DNA of 64,000 nt from Sphingobium sp. CAP-1 (GCF_009720145.1 NZ_CP046253.1:62001-126000), one strand, 5' to 3'; counted from the first letter of the stretch, positions 34,611 to 43,817 are shown. Numbers and translations: made by a program. Notes: a model not told the origin generated them from the sequence alone.

Positions 34611-35798
34611 CTATCCGGCCAGCGCCTCGTCGGCCTGCTGGGGCAGCAGACGCAGCGTAGCCGCGAAGATGGCCAGCCCTGCCGTGCCCAGGATGATTAC
34701 CGCTATAGTTAGCAGTCCGATCTGGTTGGCGTCGAACAGCATGCCTGCCAGAAATGGCCCGGTGGCGCCGACCAGCATACCCGCGCCCTGCAGGAAACTC
34801 GCGCCGCGCCCGCTTGCGTCGATTTGCGCCGCTATTCCGAATACGGCGGGATAGAAGGCAAATAGCAGGAACATCACAATGCAGCCAAAGATGGCGAAGG
34901 GCAGGATCGATGTCACATAGAGCATGGCGAGCAGGCTGCCACTGATGCCGCAAATTGCCAGATAGACGAAGCCGTTGCGGCCGAGCAAGCCACTCATCCT
35001 GCTGGTCAGGAGGCTGCCCCCGATCGAACTGAGTGTGGTCAGTGCCATGACCACCCCGATCTGCGACGTGTTCAGTCCGACCTTGGCGGCCAGAGTATAG
35101 AAGAACGCCCAGATTCCCTGGAATGAAATCGCCAGTACCGCAAAGCCGAGCGACAGGATCATTGTCTTTCGCCATTTGGACTGCTGCATTTCTTCGCCAT
35201 CGGCAGTGTTCGACTGAACATCGAAACCATCGTCGGCAGGTAGCATCAGGACAAAGGGCGTCATGCAGATGGCAAAGCCGACATAGGCGATGAAAGGAAA
35301 TGAATGTTGCACCTGTGCGTGGATGACGGGCAGGGCGGCAAGAACCAGAAAGCTGAGGATGCCGCCGCCGGTGAACAGATAGCCATAGGCCTTTTGCGCG
35401 TCGGGCAATCGTGCAGCGGCGGCATAGGGGACCACCGTGAGGATTCCGAACCCTATTGCAGCGCCAATGCGGCCCAGCAGCAAGGGAGCGAAAGATTCAA
35501 ATAGAATGGATACCGCACTGGCGCCGATCGACAGCAGGAAGCCCGCCAGTGCCAATGTCCGGAACCGAATGGTCTGAGCAAAGCGGGAGCACAGCAGCAT
35601 CGTCACTGAAAAGGCGAGGATTTCCGCCGTCAGGGCAACCCCTGCCAGTTGCTCGCCAAAGCCCTTGCCAGTCGAGATTTCGAACGTCACCGCCGGTCGC
35701 AACCAGATCGAGACATCGGGCAGGCTCATCGTGCCGATACAGGCGATGAGCAACAATCTGTTCTGACGGTGCGTCCGGTGTGCGGGCATCTGTTCCAT
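34611..35798 (-). CDS. MFS transporter
   Basis: A 395-residue protein with about 12 hydrophobic segments, a charged central loop (DGFDVQSNTADGEEMQQSKWRK) and RFxxTLALAGFLLSIG-type motif A remnants. The start at 35798 has AAGGAG 9 nt upstream; the longer frame overlaps the neighbouring MFS gene. It follows that MFS gene by 14 bp in the same direction, so two transporters are co-transcribed. The substrate is unknown; a carboxylic or aromatic acid would be usual for sphingomonad catabolic clusters. Confidence 0.8.
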   Translation of the reverse strand: MEQMPAHRTHRQNRLLLIACIGTMSLPDVSIWLRPAVTFEISTGKGFGEQLAGVALTAEILAFSVTMLLCSRFAQTIRFRTLALAGFLLSIGASAVSILFESFAPLLLGRIGAAIGFGILTVVPYAAAARLPDAQKAYGYLFTGGGILSFLVLAALPVIHAQVQHSFPFIAYVGFAICMTPFVLMLPADDGFDVQSNTADGEEMQQSKWRKTMILSLGFAVLAISFQGIWAFFYTLAAKVGLNTSQIGVVMALTTLSSIGGSLLTSRMSGLLGRNGFVYLAICGISGSLLAMLYVTSILPFAIFGCIVMFLLFAFYPAVFGIAAQIDASGRGASFLQGAGMLVGATGPFLAGMLFDANQIGLLTIAVIILGTAGLAIFAATLRLLPQQADEALAG

Positions 35799-35812
35799 GC
35801 TTTCTTGCTCCT

Positions 35813-37165
35813 TCAGAGCGCAGCTTCGGCGCCCGATGGCGGCGCCGACTGCTCCATCGCCGCCGCCCTGCGATAACCGTCGGGAGCATTGCGGGCGACA
35901 ATGCGGAAATGCCAGGCGGCCCACAGGTGGAAGATCACCGGCACCATGCAGGCATAGCGCAGGGCATCCGCCTCGTTCAGGCCGCGCTCATTTGCGAGCC
36001 AGTCACTGACCAGTCCGATCAGTTGCGACCCAAGGCCAAAGCCGAACAGATGGAATAGCAGGAAGCCGAGTGACAATGACAGGCCTCGGAAATGCGCGGG
36101 GGCCAGGTTGCTAATCATCGCGACCGTGATGGGGGAAACCGCGTTGGTCAACAATTGCCAGACGGCCACTGCAACAAACGCCATCAGCAAGGACGGCACG
36201 AGATAGATGCTGCCGAAGAACAGGCCGCCGCTGACCATCAGCAAGGCGCAAAGCCAGCCATGCCAGCGCACATCCTTGCGGCCCAGATGATCCATCAGAA
36301 ATCCGCCCGCTGGTCCGCTCGACAGGCCCGTCGTCAGGAAAATCAGTCCGGTGACGAACCCTGCCAACGCAAAGCTGGCGTCATGGCTGCGATGGAAGAA
36401 GGATACGAGCCATGCGATCGGCCCCATGAACGACAGGCCGGACAGGCATTGCGCATAAATGGCATGACGCAGCGCTTTCTGGCGCTTCAGGAAATCGACG
36501 GTGCCGGCAAAATCGGGACGGCTCGCCCGGTCCGGCGCAACCTGATCGGACATGCCGCGTGGGGTTTCGCGGATGGTCAGTAGCACGATCAGGGCAATCA
36601 GTGCGCCGGGTGCGCCGAGCAGGATGAAGGTGATCCGCCAGCCATAGCTGTCGGCCAGGAAGCCGCCGAGCGAGAAGCCGATGAAAGCACCCATGGAGAT
36701 GCCGCAATACCAGATCGAGATCGGCAAACCCCGTTTCGACCGTTCGAACAGGTCGGAAATCAGCGAATTCATGGTCGGCGCGCCGCCGCCTTCATTGGTC
36801 GTCACCAGCATCTGCGCAACCGCCAGATGGATCAGATTCTTCGCAAAACCGGACACGGCCGTCATGATCGACCAGCCACTGAGGATGATGAACAGCAGGT
36901 TACGACGATTGACCCGGTCGGCCAGGAGGCCCAGCGGAATGATGGACAGGGCGTAGGTCGACGCCGCCATCAGGCTGACAAAGCCCATTTGCGAATCCGA
37001 CGCACCAAATTCGGTCTTGATCGGCTCCAGCAACACACCCAGCAGAATGCGGTCAGCCGTATACATCGTGTATGCCAGCGTCAGCAGCAACACGACATAC
37101 CAGCGATATTGCGGGGAATAGGATCGATCGCCCTCACCCTTGTTGACGGCATCAGCGAGACTCAA
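35813..37165 (-). CDS. MFS transporter, spinster-like
   Basis: A 450-residue 12-helix transporter. It has DRILLGVLLEPIKTEFGASDSQMG after the first helix, LADRVNRRNLLF as motif A, and a TNEGGGAPTMNSLISDLF segment typical of the spinster/YdgR-like MFS proteins common near sphingomonad catabolic genes. The best start is TTG 37165, since GAGGAG lies 8 nt upstream and no ATG fits. It lies 108 bp behind the class III aminotransferase gene and ahead of another MFS gene, so the three could be one operon under tripartite operator site 4. Confidence 0.82.
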   Translation of the reverse strand: MSLADAVNKGEGDRSYSPQYRWYVVLLLTLAYTMYTADRILLGVLLEPIKTEFGASDSQMGFVSLMAASTYALSIIPLGLLADRVNRRNLLFIILSGWSIMTAVSGFAKNLIHLAVAQMLVTTNEGGGAPTMNSLISDLFERSKRGLPISIWYCGISMGAFIGFSLGGFLADSYGWRITFILLGAPGALIALIVLLTIRETPRGMSDQVAPDRASRPDFAGTVDFLKRQKALRHAIYAQCLSGLSFMGPIAWLVSFFHRSHDASFALAGFVTGLIFLTTGLSSGPAGGFLMDHLGRKDVRWHGWLCALLMVSGGLFFGSIYLVPSLLMAFVAVAVWQLLTNAVSPITVAMISNLAPAHFRGLSLSLGFLLFHLFGFGLGSQLIGLVSDWLANERGLNEADALRYACMVPVIFHLWAAWHFRIVARNAPDGYRRAAAMEQSAPPSGAEAAL

Positions 37166-37273
37166 CAGGCGAACTCCTCATCATGACCTATTCCCCTTAT
37201 CCATAATCCTGTCGTCCGAAGGGACGGTGGCGCGGCGTAAACTTGCATCCGCAGCTATTCGCCGCAACCTGTC

Positions 37274-38656
37274 TCAGGCCATGGCAGCGCCCAGCTTGGC
37301 ATCGACCGTTTCGAACGCCACCTTCAATGCGTTGATGAGGATGTCGATATCCTGCGTGGTCGACACCAGCGGCGGCGAGAAGATCAGCAGGCTGCCGACG
37401 GCGCGGACCAGCGCGCCATTTTCGCGACAGATGGCCGCAATCTGGTTGCCGAACTGCGATGTCGGGGCCAGGGGAGCCTTGGTCTTGCGATCCTCGACCA
37501 GTTCGATCGCAGCCATCAGACCCTTGCCGCGAATATCCCCGACATGCGCATAGTCCCGCAATTCCATCAGGCCATTCAGCATATGGTCGCCCACGATGCG
37601 TGCATTGCCGGGCAGATCCTCCCGCTCGACAATGTCGAGGCTCGCCAGGCCGGCGGCGGCGGCGACCGGATGGCCCGAATAGGTATAGCCATGCAGCAAC
37701 AGCCCCTGCGGCGGCGGTGTCGATTCAAACAATTGCGCGATCCTGCTGTTCACGGCCGTCGCGCCCATCGGGATATAGCCCGATGTCAGTCCCTTTGCGA
37801 GACACATGATGTCGGGCTTCACGCCCCAGCCTCGCGCGCCGCTCATTGCGCCCGACCGGCCGAACCCGGTGACGACCTCGTCGGAAATCAGCAATATGCC
37901 ATATTTGTCGCAAATCTCGCGAACGCGCGGCCAGTAATTGGCGGGTGGAACGATGACCCCGCCAATGCCCTGAACCGGTTCGGCGATGAAGGCCGCGACG
38001 GTCGCCGGATTCTGGGCAATGATCTGCCGTTCCAGTTGCTGGGCGCAGATTTCGCCCAGTTCTTCGGCATCGCTGGTCCAGGGATTACGATAGAGATTGG
38101 GCGTCGCGACATGATAGCAATCGGCAACCGTCGGTCCGAACGCTGTGCGCGAAATTGCCGTGCCATTGAGCGCCGTGCCGCCGAAATGCATCCCATGATA
38201 GCAATTTTCGAGTGCAATGAACTTGGTGCGTTCGGCTTTCCCCTGGATGCGCCAGTAGAGACGGGCGATCTTGAGCGCGGATTCCACCGCGTCGGACCCG
38301 CCGGACGAAAAGAATACGCGTTGCATATCGTCCTCTGCCAGCAGCCCGGTAATCCGCGCCGCCAACTCCACCGCCTTGCTGTGCGTCATGTTCAGGAAGC
38401 TGTTGTGATATTCGAGCTGATCCAGTTGGTCGGTGATCGCCGTCCTGATCTCCGGCCGGCAATGGCCGACATTGACGCACCAGAGGCCGCTCATCGCGTC
38501 GAAATATTTGTTTCCGTCCGCATCCCAGATGTTCACCCCGGCACCCCGTTCAATGATGAGCGGGGTCTGGTTGTGCGTCAGCATCGGGCTCGACATCGGA
38601 TGCCACATATATTTCGTTCGGTCATTGAGTGGCCGCGTCGCCTGCCCATCTGCCAT
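37274..38656 (-). CDS. Class III (omega) aminotransferase
   Basis: A 460-residue fold-type I PLP enzyme. FFSSGGSDAVESALK binds phosphate, ENCYHGMHFGG carries the aromatic stacking pair, ISDEVVTGFGRSG holds the PLP Asp, and CLAKGLTSGYIPMG holds the Schiff-base Lys. HGYTYSGHPVA is typical of omega-amino acid:pyruvate aminotransferases. It would convert a primary amine or omega-amino acid to an aldehyde with pyruvate as acceptor, giving alanine, which the nearby alr-dadA set could recycle. ATG 38656 has GGAGG 6 nt upstream. Tripartite operator site 4 is 27 bp from the start. Confidence 0.88.
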   Translation of the reverse strand: MADGQATRPLNDRTKYMWHPMSSPMLTHNQTPLIIERGAGVNIWDADGNKYFDAMSGLWCVNVGHCRPEIRTAITDQLDQLEYHNSFLNMTHSKAVELAARITGLLAEDDMQRVFFSSGGSDAVESALKIARLYWRIQGKAERTKFIALENCYHGMHFGGTALNGTAISRTAFGPTVADCYHVATPNLYRNPWTSDAEELGEICAQQLERQIIAQNPATVAAFIAEPVQGIGGVIVPPANYWPRVREICDKYGILLISDEVVTGFGRSGAMSGARGWGVKPDIMCLAKGLTSGYIPMGATAVNSRIAQLFESTPPPQGLLLHGYTYSGHPVAAAAGLASLDIVEREDLPGNARIVGDHMLNGLMELRDYAHVGDIRGKGLMAAIELVEDRKTKAPLAPTSQFGNQIAAICRENGALVRAVGSLLIFSPPLVSTTQDIDILINALKVAFETVDAKLGAAMA

Positions 38657-38683
38657 TACCAACCTCCATCATGCGTTTTAATA

Positions 38684-38718
38684 TGGGCGATATGCGCCCG
38701 ATGATTCATATATCGCAC
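38684..38718. promoter_or_regulatory. Tripartite operator, site 4
   Basis: The palindrome TGGGCG-ATATG-CGCCCG lies at 38684-38700. A weaker third half-site CGCAC at 38714-38718 keeps the exact 19-bp spacing. On the minus strand a possible promoter (TTGAGG, 17 bp, TATAGA) lies just upstream of the operator, which would put the palindrome near or after the transcription start. That position suggests repression here. The remaining gap to 38911 holds only a weak GCAAAGGC/GCCTTTGC inverted repeat (38793-38829). Confidence 0.68.
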
Positions 38719-38910
38719 ATTCTATAGCTGCGCTGAGAGCAAGCCTCAATGGGGTTGGACAAATTTTACGGACGAAAGGGGTGATGCCGACGGCAAAGGC
38801 GCGTGGCGGTGCCATGCCCTTGCCTTTGCGGCAAGCGCGTGGGATCAAAATGATCGATCAGAAGATATTGATTTAAATGATAAACTTCAAAAATAGCATT
38901 TATGGCTCGA

Positions 38911-39485
38911 TCATTGCGGCGATGTAATGGCACCGGGCAGATTTGTCATTGCTTCCCATATTCCGGTCGTTGCACGGGGGCTTGCAGCCAGAAAGCGGCT
39001 CTGGAAACGATCGGCGCCCACACCGTCAACCGCATAGAGAGCCTCGAAATATCCGCTGCGTGAAACGGCATCCAGCGTCGCCAGTTCAGCCGGCTCGCTC
39101 AATATGTCTATCGCTTGCAGCAGGGCGGCGTCGCGCGTGCCGGCCGCAATCAGGATATGGTTGCCATTGGGACCGGGCAACGCCGCAACATAGGCATAGT
39201 CGCGACGGGCCACATCGCTGCCGCGCGGCGGGTCGGCCGAATAACGTTTGTGCGTGGCGCGATCGACCATCTCGTCATAGCTGTCGCCAACCGCAAAGCG
39301 GGAATTGCCGAACAGCGGTTTGCGCAGGGGACCAAGCCCACTCAACAGGCCGACATATAGGATATCGCTGTCCCGCAACTGCGCCGCTGTCAATCGCGAC
39401 GCGGCCAGCACGCGTACGTCCCGGCCCGTTACCAGATCGGGCGCCAGTATCTGCATCATGGCGGCGATCGCGTCGCCGCTGCTAG
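38911..39485 (-). pseudogene. C-terminal part of IS-interrupted membrane-anchored regulator
   Basis: The frame encodes about 190 residues beginning SSGDAIAAMMQILAPD at the element border. It is the continuation of the N-terminal part at 40663-41423. Joining the two across one copy of the CTAG target site gives a continuous 444-codon frame (...LRYLPT-SSGDAIA...). The segment has no recognised domain; it would be the periplasmic sensor part. An ATG-initiated stand-alone product is possible but lacks the DNA-binding domain. Confidence 0.75.
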
Positions 39486-40248
39486 GCCGTAGACTCATAA
39501 GCACGCAGCCATAGCCGCATTGATGCGAGCTGGACCATGGCGAGGAAGTTTTCGGCGAGCTTGTCGTATCGCGTGGCGACGCGGCGGAAGTGCTTCAATT
39601 TGGAGAAGAAGCGCTCGATCAAATTACGTTCGCGGTAGAGCCGTTTGCTGAAGCAGGGTTTCCACTTCCGATTGGATTTGGCCGGGATGTTCGGCGTGGC
39701 GCCTTGCTCTTCGATTAGCTCACGGATGCGGTCAGCGTCGTAGGCCTTGTCGGCGAGCACGATTGTGTGCGGACCAAGATGGTTGAGCAGCGTGCCCGCG
39801 ACCTGCCCGTCGTGCGCCTGTCCTGCTGTCAGGCCGAGCCGGATCGGGAGTCCTTGCGCATCGACGACCGCGTGGATTTTGGTGGTGAGGCCGCCTCGGG
39901 AGCGACCGAGACAATGATCTCGATCCCCCTTTTTGCCGTCGCGGCCTGTTGGTGAGCGCGAACGGAGGTGCTGTCGATCATCTGGATGTCGCCATCATGT
40001 GCGGCGGTAATAGCATCCATCATCCGATCCCAAACACCGGCCTTCCGCCATCGGACGAAGCGGTTGTAGCAGGTAGTGCGCGGGCCGTAGCGTTCGGGCA
40101 GATCGCGCCACGGCGCACCAGAACGCAGCACCCAGAAGATACCATTGAGCACGCGCCGATCATCGACGCGCGGAACGCCTCGCGGCTTGTTGGGTAGGAG
40201 CGGCTCGATCACGCGCCACTCGAAGTCGGTCAGGTCGTATCGGCTCAT
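39482..40248 (-). CDS. IS5-family (IS427-like) transposase, read by -1 frameshift
   Basis: Frame A (from ATG 40248) encodes FEWRVIEPLLP, the insertion-specific N-terminal region and IQMIDSTSVRAHQ with the first catalytic Asp. A slippery run AAAAAGGGGG on the minus strand (39934-39925) shifts reading by -1 into frame B. That frame reads KKGDRDHCLGRSRGG, then LADKAYD with the second Asp and YRERNLIERFFSKLK with the Glu. Two overlapping frames with a frameshift are normal for this IS group. Frame B's stop codon TAG lies in the CTAG target duplication itself. All DDE residues are present, so the enzyme may be active. Confidence 0.88.
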
Positions 40249-40662
40249 GCAAAGTCTGAATCAGCAAACAGCCAAAATGGAAAGTGCAGATGGCTGAGAA
40301 CTGCATTTTTCGGCTATGCTTGGAACATGACCCTTTACCCAAAGATACAGCTCTCCCGCCTACGTGAAATCGGGTGGAAGTTCTGGGATCCTATCGGACT
40401 GGCGCATAACGGGAGTTCTCCCGATGAGGGGTGCGCGGACGAATACGATCGTTACCTGCTTCACGTCGTCAGCACGATCTCTCGCGGCGGCTCAAAGGGT
40501 GAGGCTACCGCCTACCTCACCGGCATAGCCTCCGAGCACATGGGGATGTCTGTTGTGGACGCCGACGCCGCAGCGGCGACGGCCCAAGCTATAGCCGACT
40601 ATCTCATATCGTTGCCGGATGGGCCGAAAACCGTCCGCTGAACACTTTTATGGGTTCACGGC
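39486..40662. mobile_element. IS5-family insertion sequence with passenger gene
   Basis: A 1177-bp element flanked by direct CTAG duplications (39482-39485 and 40663-40666). Its ends are imperfect inverted repeats: GCCGTAGACTCATAA on the left and GCCGTGAACCCATAA read inward on the right, matching at 12 of 15 positions. It contains a frameshifted transposase and, beyond it, a divergent 104-residue gene inside the right end. Standard members of this group are about 0.85 kb, so the extra 0.35 kb is the passenger region. The boundaries are confirmed because removal restores the host reading frame exactly. Confidence 0.88.
40327..40641 (+). CDS. Passenger gene inside the IS, small soluble protein
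   Basis: A 104-residue protein ending 21 bp before the element's right edge, transcribed away from the transposase. It contains IGWKFWDPIGLA and ADEYDRYLLHVVSTISRGG, a pattern that recalls DUF1871-like small proteins. The remainder (ATAYLTGIASEHMGM, ATAQAIADYL) looks like helices. No transmembrane segment, catalytic motif or HTH is visible. Passenger genes in IS elements can be regulators, methylases or toxins/antitoxins; nothing here selects among these. The function is unknown. Confidence 0.6.
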   Translation: MTLYPKIQLSRLREIGWKFWDPIGLAHNGSSPDEGCADEYDRYLLHVVSTISRGGSKGEATAYLTGIASEHMGMSVVDADAAAATAQAIADYLISLPDGPKTVR

Positions 40663-41423
40663 CTAGTCGGCAGATAACGGAGGTCAAGATCGATATACCG
40701 GTTCCGCAGGGCGGGGTCGTCGATCAGACGCCGTTCCAGATCCGCACGCGAGTTTATGGAGAAATCCCGGACCAGTCGGTTCGGGGCCAACGCCATCTCG
40801 TCCTGTTCGCCCATGATATAATAATCGCCCGGCACGATGGTCAGCGGCCGCCGCACACCAAGCAACGGCGCCCAGACGTGCGATTGCCGCGCACGATCCA
40901 GGCCGTCGCGGGACGACCACAGGCTTTGGCCCGCCAATATCACCGCTGCACCCAACGCCGCCGAACCCAGCATGGCGATGAGGAGGCGCCAGCGCCCCCC
41001 GGACCAGCGGGACGATGGGCTGACTGCTGTTGCTTCGGCATCGGGGGGGAGGGCGCGTCCTTCGACCGCCAGCCGATATTCTCCTTTGGGAACCATCAGC
41101 CGATATGCCTGCCCGTTTCCGGGACCGGCATAAAATTCGTCCATTTTCTTCCGCAGCCTATGGACGTAGACGCGAGTGGAGGCATCGAGCAGGGCGTCCG
41201 CGCCAGCCTTGCCGAAAATATCGATCAATATGTCGACCTCGCGGCAGACTTCTCCCCTTTGCGACTTGTCCAGCAAATAGTCGAACAATCGGCCCAGATG
41301 GTCGGATCGTCCAAGTGCGGCGCGGGGAAATTGCGCAGCCACCTCGGCAAGCGACGGGCGCGCGACGCCACCGGTCGGGGTTCCGCCGCCCGGCGCCAGT
41401 GCCCGATGTTCCGTCGCTGCCAT
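40663..41423 (-). pseudogene. N-terminal part of IS-interrupted wHTH regulator with TM segment
   Basis: From ATG 41423 (GGAGGGG upstream) the frame encodes about 252 residues of host protein before the element adds Arg-Pro-stop. Residues 30-115 form a winged-helix-like domain (LLDKSQRGEVCREVDILIDIFG, DASTRVYVHRLRKKMDEFY, GEYRL wing), as in CadC-like regulators. One membrane helix follows at about residues 145-165. The missing C-terminus is at 38911-39485. It is divergent from the TonB receptor at 41616 and was probably its regulator. The DNA-binding part may still be made, detached from its sensor. Confidence 0.75.
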
Positions 41424-41513
41424 ACCTGCCCCTCCAGCCGGCGCTCTGCCTCCGCACCCATCCTTGCCGCCGAACCGGGCGAAAGGCGAGTCCCCTTTGG
41501 CGAGGCGCGGCAT

Positions 41514-41532
41514 GGTGTAACATCGGTGTAAC
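41514..41532. promoter_or_regulatory. 11-bp direct repeat in the regulator/TonB receptor promoter
   Basis: GGTGTAAC occurs at 41514-41521 and again at 41525-41532, exactly 11 bp apart, in the gap between the wHTH regulator and the TonB receptor. OmpR/PhoB-type winged helices classically bind direct repeats at one-helical-turn spacing. The regulator encoded next door has such a domain. Confidence 0.5.
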
Positions 41533-41615
41533 GTTCTTGAACCGTAAGGAACTTTCTTTTGTGTGCCTGATCCTCAGCCTGGTAGCGAGATTGTTACGTT
41601 CAAGGGGAGGGTTCA

Positions 41616-43661
41616 TTGTCGCGCATATCATTCGTCCGCCTGCTGTCCACGGCTTGCTTGCTGGGATGGCCGGCCGTGTCGCAGGTCCATGCCGCCGACG
41701 CCATCGTGGCAGCGTCACCATCGACCAGCGAAATCGCCGCGGATGAAAGCGCGCGCATCATCGTTTTTGGTCGCGGCGAGATGAAGATCGGCGTCGCCAA
41801 GGCAGCCAGCGAGGGCACCGTGGCCGGATCAGATCTGCTGGTGCGCCCGTTGCTGCGCGTCGCCGAACTGCTGGAATCCGTGCCGGGCATGGTAGCCGCA
41901 CAACATTCAGGCAGCGGCAAGGCCAACCAATATTTTCTGCGTGGCTTCAATCTGGATCATGGATCGGACTTCACCACCTATATCGACGATGTTCAGATGA
42001 ACCTGCGCTCTCACGGCCATGGGCAGGGCTATCTCGATCTCAACGGCCTGATCCCCGAAATCATCGAGCGCGAAGATTATCGCAAGGGCCCCTATCACGC
42101 GGACAGTGGCGATTTTGCGCTGGCAGGCGGTGCCTATATGCGCACGATCGAACGGTTTGCCGCGCCATGGGCATCGGCGGAGGCGGGATCGTTCGGCTGG
42201 CGACGCCTGGCAGCCGGCGGCACCATCCGCGATGGCAGCAGCGACCTGACGCTGGTTGGTCAGATGAAGCAATATGACGGCCCATGGGCGCAGGCCGAGC
42301 GCCTGCGGCATTATGCAGCTTTTCTGAAATATAGCCGCTCGGTCGGGGCGAGCCGCCTCGACCTGACGCTGCATGGCTATGATGGCCGCTGGAACCCGAC
42401 CGAGCAGATACCCGAACGGATCGTCGGCAGCGCCGTCTGCCCGACCATATTCTGTAGCCCGGATCCGACCGCGAAAGGGCGGACGACCCGCATGATCGGC
42501 AATGCCCAACTGACGGGTGAACAATATCGCGCGAATATCTACGCCCAATTTTATGACTGGGGCATGTATTCCAATCCCACCTACGCCAATGCCGATGGGT
42601 CGAGCGCACAGATCTATCAGTTCGACCGGCGGTGGGTTCTGGGCATGAAGGGACAGAAGGACTGGGATCTGGCACCGGGACTGGACCTCAGTCTTGGCAC
42701 GGAGAATCGCTATGACGAAATGTCCAATGTGGGCGTCCATCATAGCGACGCACGTCGCTTCGTCGCCAGCCTTGGCGCTTATCAAGTGCAGGAGGCATCG
42801 GCCTCCCTATATGGCGAAGCGACATGGAACCCTTTGGATGGCCTGCGACTGACCGCTGGATTGCGAGGAGACTATTATCACTACGATGTTCGGGCAAAGG
42901 ACGCGGCCGCCGCTGCGCTGGGGGAGGGGCAGGGCGATGCCAGCCTGCTGTCGCCCAAGGCGGCGTTCGCCTATCGCATCGGGCCGGCGTTGGAAATCTA
43001 TGCCAATTGGGGGCGGGGCTTCCATTCGAACGATGTGCCTGGCGCGGTGACCACGACATCTGTGCCAGTTCTGGTCCGCGGCACGGGCAAGGAAATCGGC
43101 GCAAGGTTGCAACGGGATCGCCTGACAGTCACGGCCACCTATTGGTGGCTTGATGTCGGCAGCGAGTTGCGTTTCGTGGGGGATTCCAATGCTGTCGAAC
43201 CTACCGGTGCAAGTCGGCGGCACGGCTATGAACTGGTGGCCTTCTGGCGGCCATTTCCGTGGCTGGCGATCGACGCCAATTATACCGCCAGCCACGCCCG
43301 CTATGACAATGGTGACTATATCCCCAATGCTTTTGAAAATGCGGGCCAGGTCGGTCTGTCCCTGACGCTGCCCCGATGGGAGGCCAGCATCCGATTGCGC
43401 CATCTTGGCCCCTATCCGTTGATCGAGGACAACAGCCAGCGCGACAAGGGCAGCAACATCGTCAATCTCCGCGGCGCCTATAAGCCCGGTCGCGTGGAAA
43501 TTTACGCCGAACTGCTCAACTTGTTCCAGAGCCGTGACAAGGACATGGCCTATCTATACGAATCCTATATTCCGGCCTTTGAAGCGGTACCCGTAGAAGG
43601 GCGGTTGAGCCGGGTCGTGGAACCATTGACCATCCGGGCTGGGGTGAAATGGCATTTCTAG
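41616..43661 (+). CDS. TonB-dependent receptor, probable metal-complex uptake
   Basis: A 681-residue receptor with a signal peptide (ends near SQVHAADA), a TonB-box-like RIIVFGRGE, a plug with ELLESVPGMVAAQHSGSGKANQYFLRGF, and a barrel ending in WHF. HGHGQGYLDLNGL in the plug is His-rich. The start is TTG 41616, following AGGGGAGGG. It is convergent with a HupE/DUF4198 set on the other strand that suggests nickel, cobalt or copper. The regulator upstream is broken by an IS, so expression may now be deregulated. Confidence 0.85.
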   Translation: MSRISFVRLLSTACLLGWPAVSQVHAADAIVAASPSTSEIAADESARIIVFGRGEMKIGVAKAASEGTVAGSDLLVRPLLRVAELLESVPGMVAAQHSGSGKANQYFLRGFNLDHGSDFTTYIDDVQMNLRSHGHGQGYLDLNGLIPEIIEREDYRKGPYHADSGDFALAGGAYMRTIERFAAPWASAEAGSFGWRRLAAGGTIRDGSSDLTLVGQMKQYDGPWAQAERLRHYAAFLKYSRSVGASRLDLTLHGYDGRWNPTEQIPERIVGSAVCPTIFCSPDPTAKGRTTRMIGNAQLTGEQYRANIYAQFYDWGMYSNPTYANADGSSAQIYQFDRRWVLGMKGQKDWDLAPGLDLSLGTENRYDEMSNVGVHHSDARRFVASLGAYQVQEASASLYGEATWNPLDGLRLTAGLRGDYYHYDVRAKDAAAAALGEGQGDASLLSPKAAFAYRIGPALEIYANWGRGFHSNDVPGAVTTTSVPVLVRGTGKEIGARLQRDRLTVTATYWWLDVGSELRFVGDSNAVEPTGASRRHGYELVAFWRPFPWLAIDANYTASHARYDNGDYIPNAFENAGQVGLSLTLPRWEASIRLRHLGPYPLIEDNSQRDKGSNIVNLRGAYKPGRVEIYAELLNLFQSRDKDMAYLYESYIPAFEAVPVEGRLSRVVEPLTIRAGVKWHF

Positions 43662-43703
43662 ACTTCGGACCCGCAATTGCAGAGCCAGGGTCAGGGTCAG
43701 GAC

Positions 43704-43810
43704 TCATTGATTGAGCCGGAAGATGACTATTGCCGCGATGCAGATGGCGGATATGAAGGCGTGGGCGCTGCGATCATAGCCGGTGTAGATGCGGCGCCAG
43801 TCCTTGATCC
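43704..43810 (-). pseudogene. C-terminal remnant of an IS5-family transposase
   Basis: The minus strand reads IKDWRRIYTGYDRSAHAFISA and on to VIFRLNQ-stop, the C-terminal end of an IS5-group transposase. It is followed by GAGTCCTGACCCTG, which looks like the element's terminal sequence. Only about 35 codons and one end remain. It sits between the TonB receptor and the membrane-anchor gene, both intact, so the insertion and deletion cost no recognisable gene. Confidence 0.75.
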
Positions 43811-43817
43811 CGCCTCG

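Noticed and set aside
38871..38882. TTTAAATGATAA, similar to the HpaR-type motif
   Set aside because: It lies downstream of the split regulator's stop, not in a clear promoter, and matches only 10 of 12 positions in an AT-rich stretch.
40250..40330. Possible inner right end of the IS just upstream of the transposase start
   Set aside because: No sequence matching the left inverted repeat is found there, whereas the end at 40662 has the repeat, the CTAG duplication and frame restoration.
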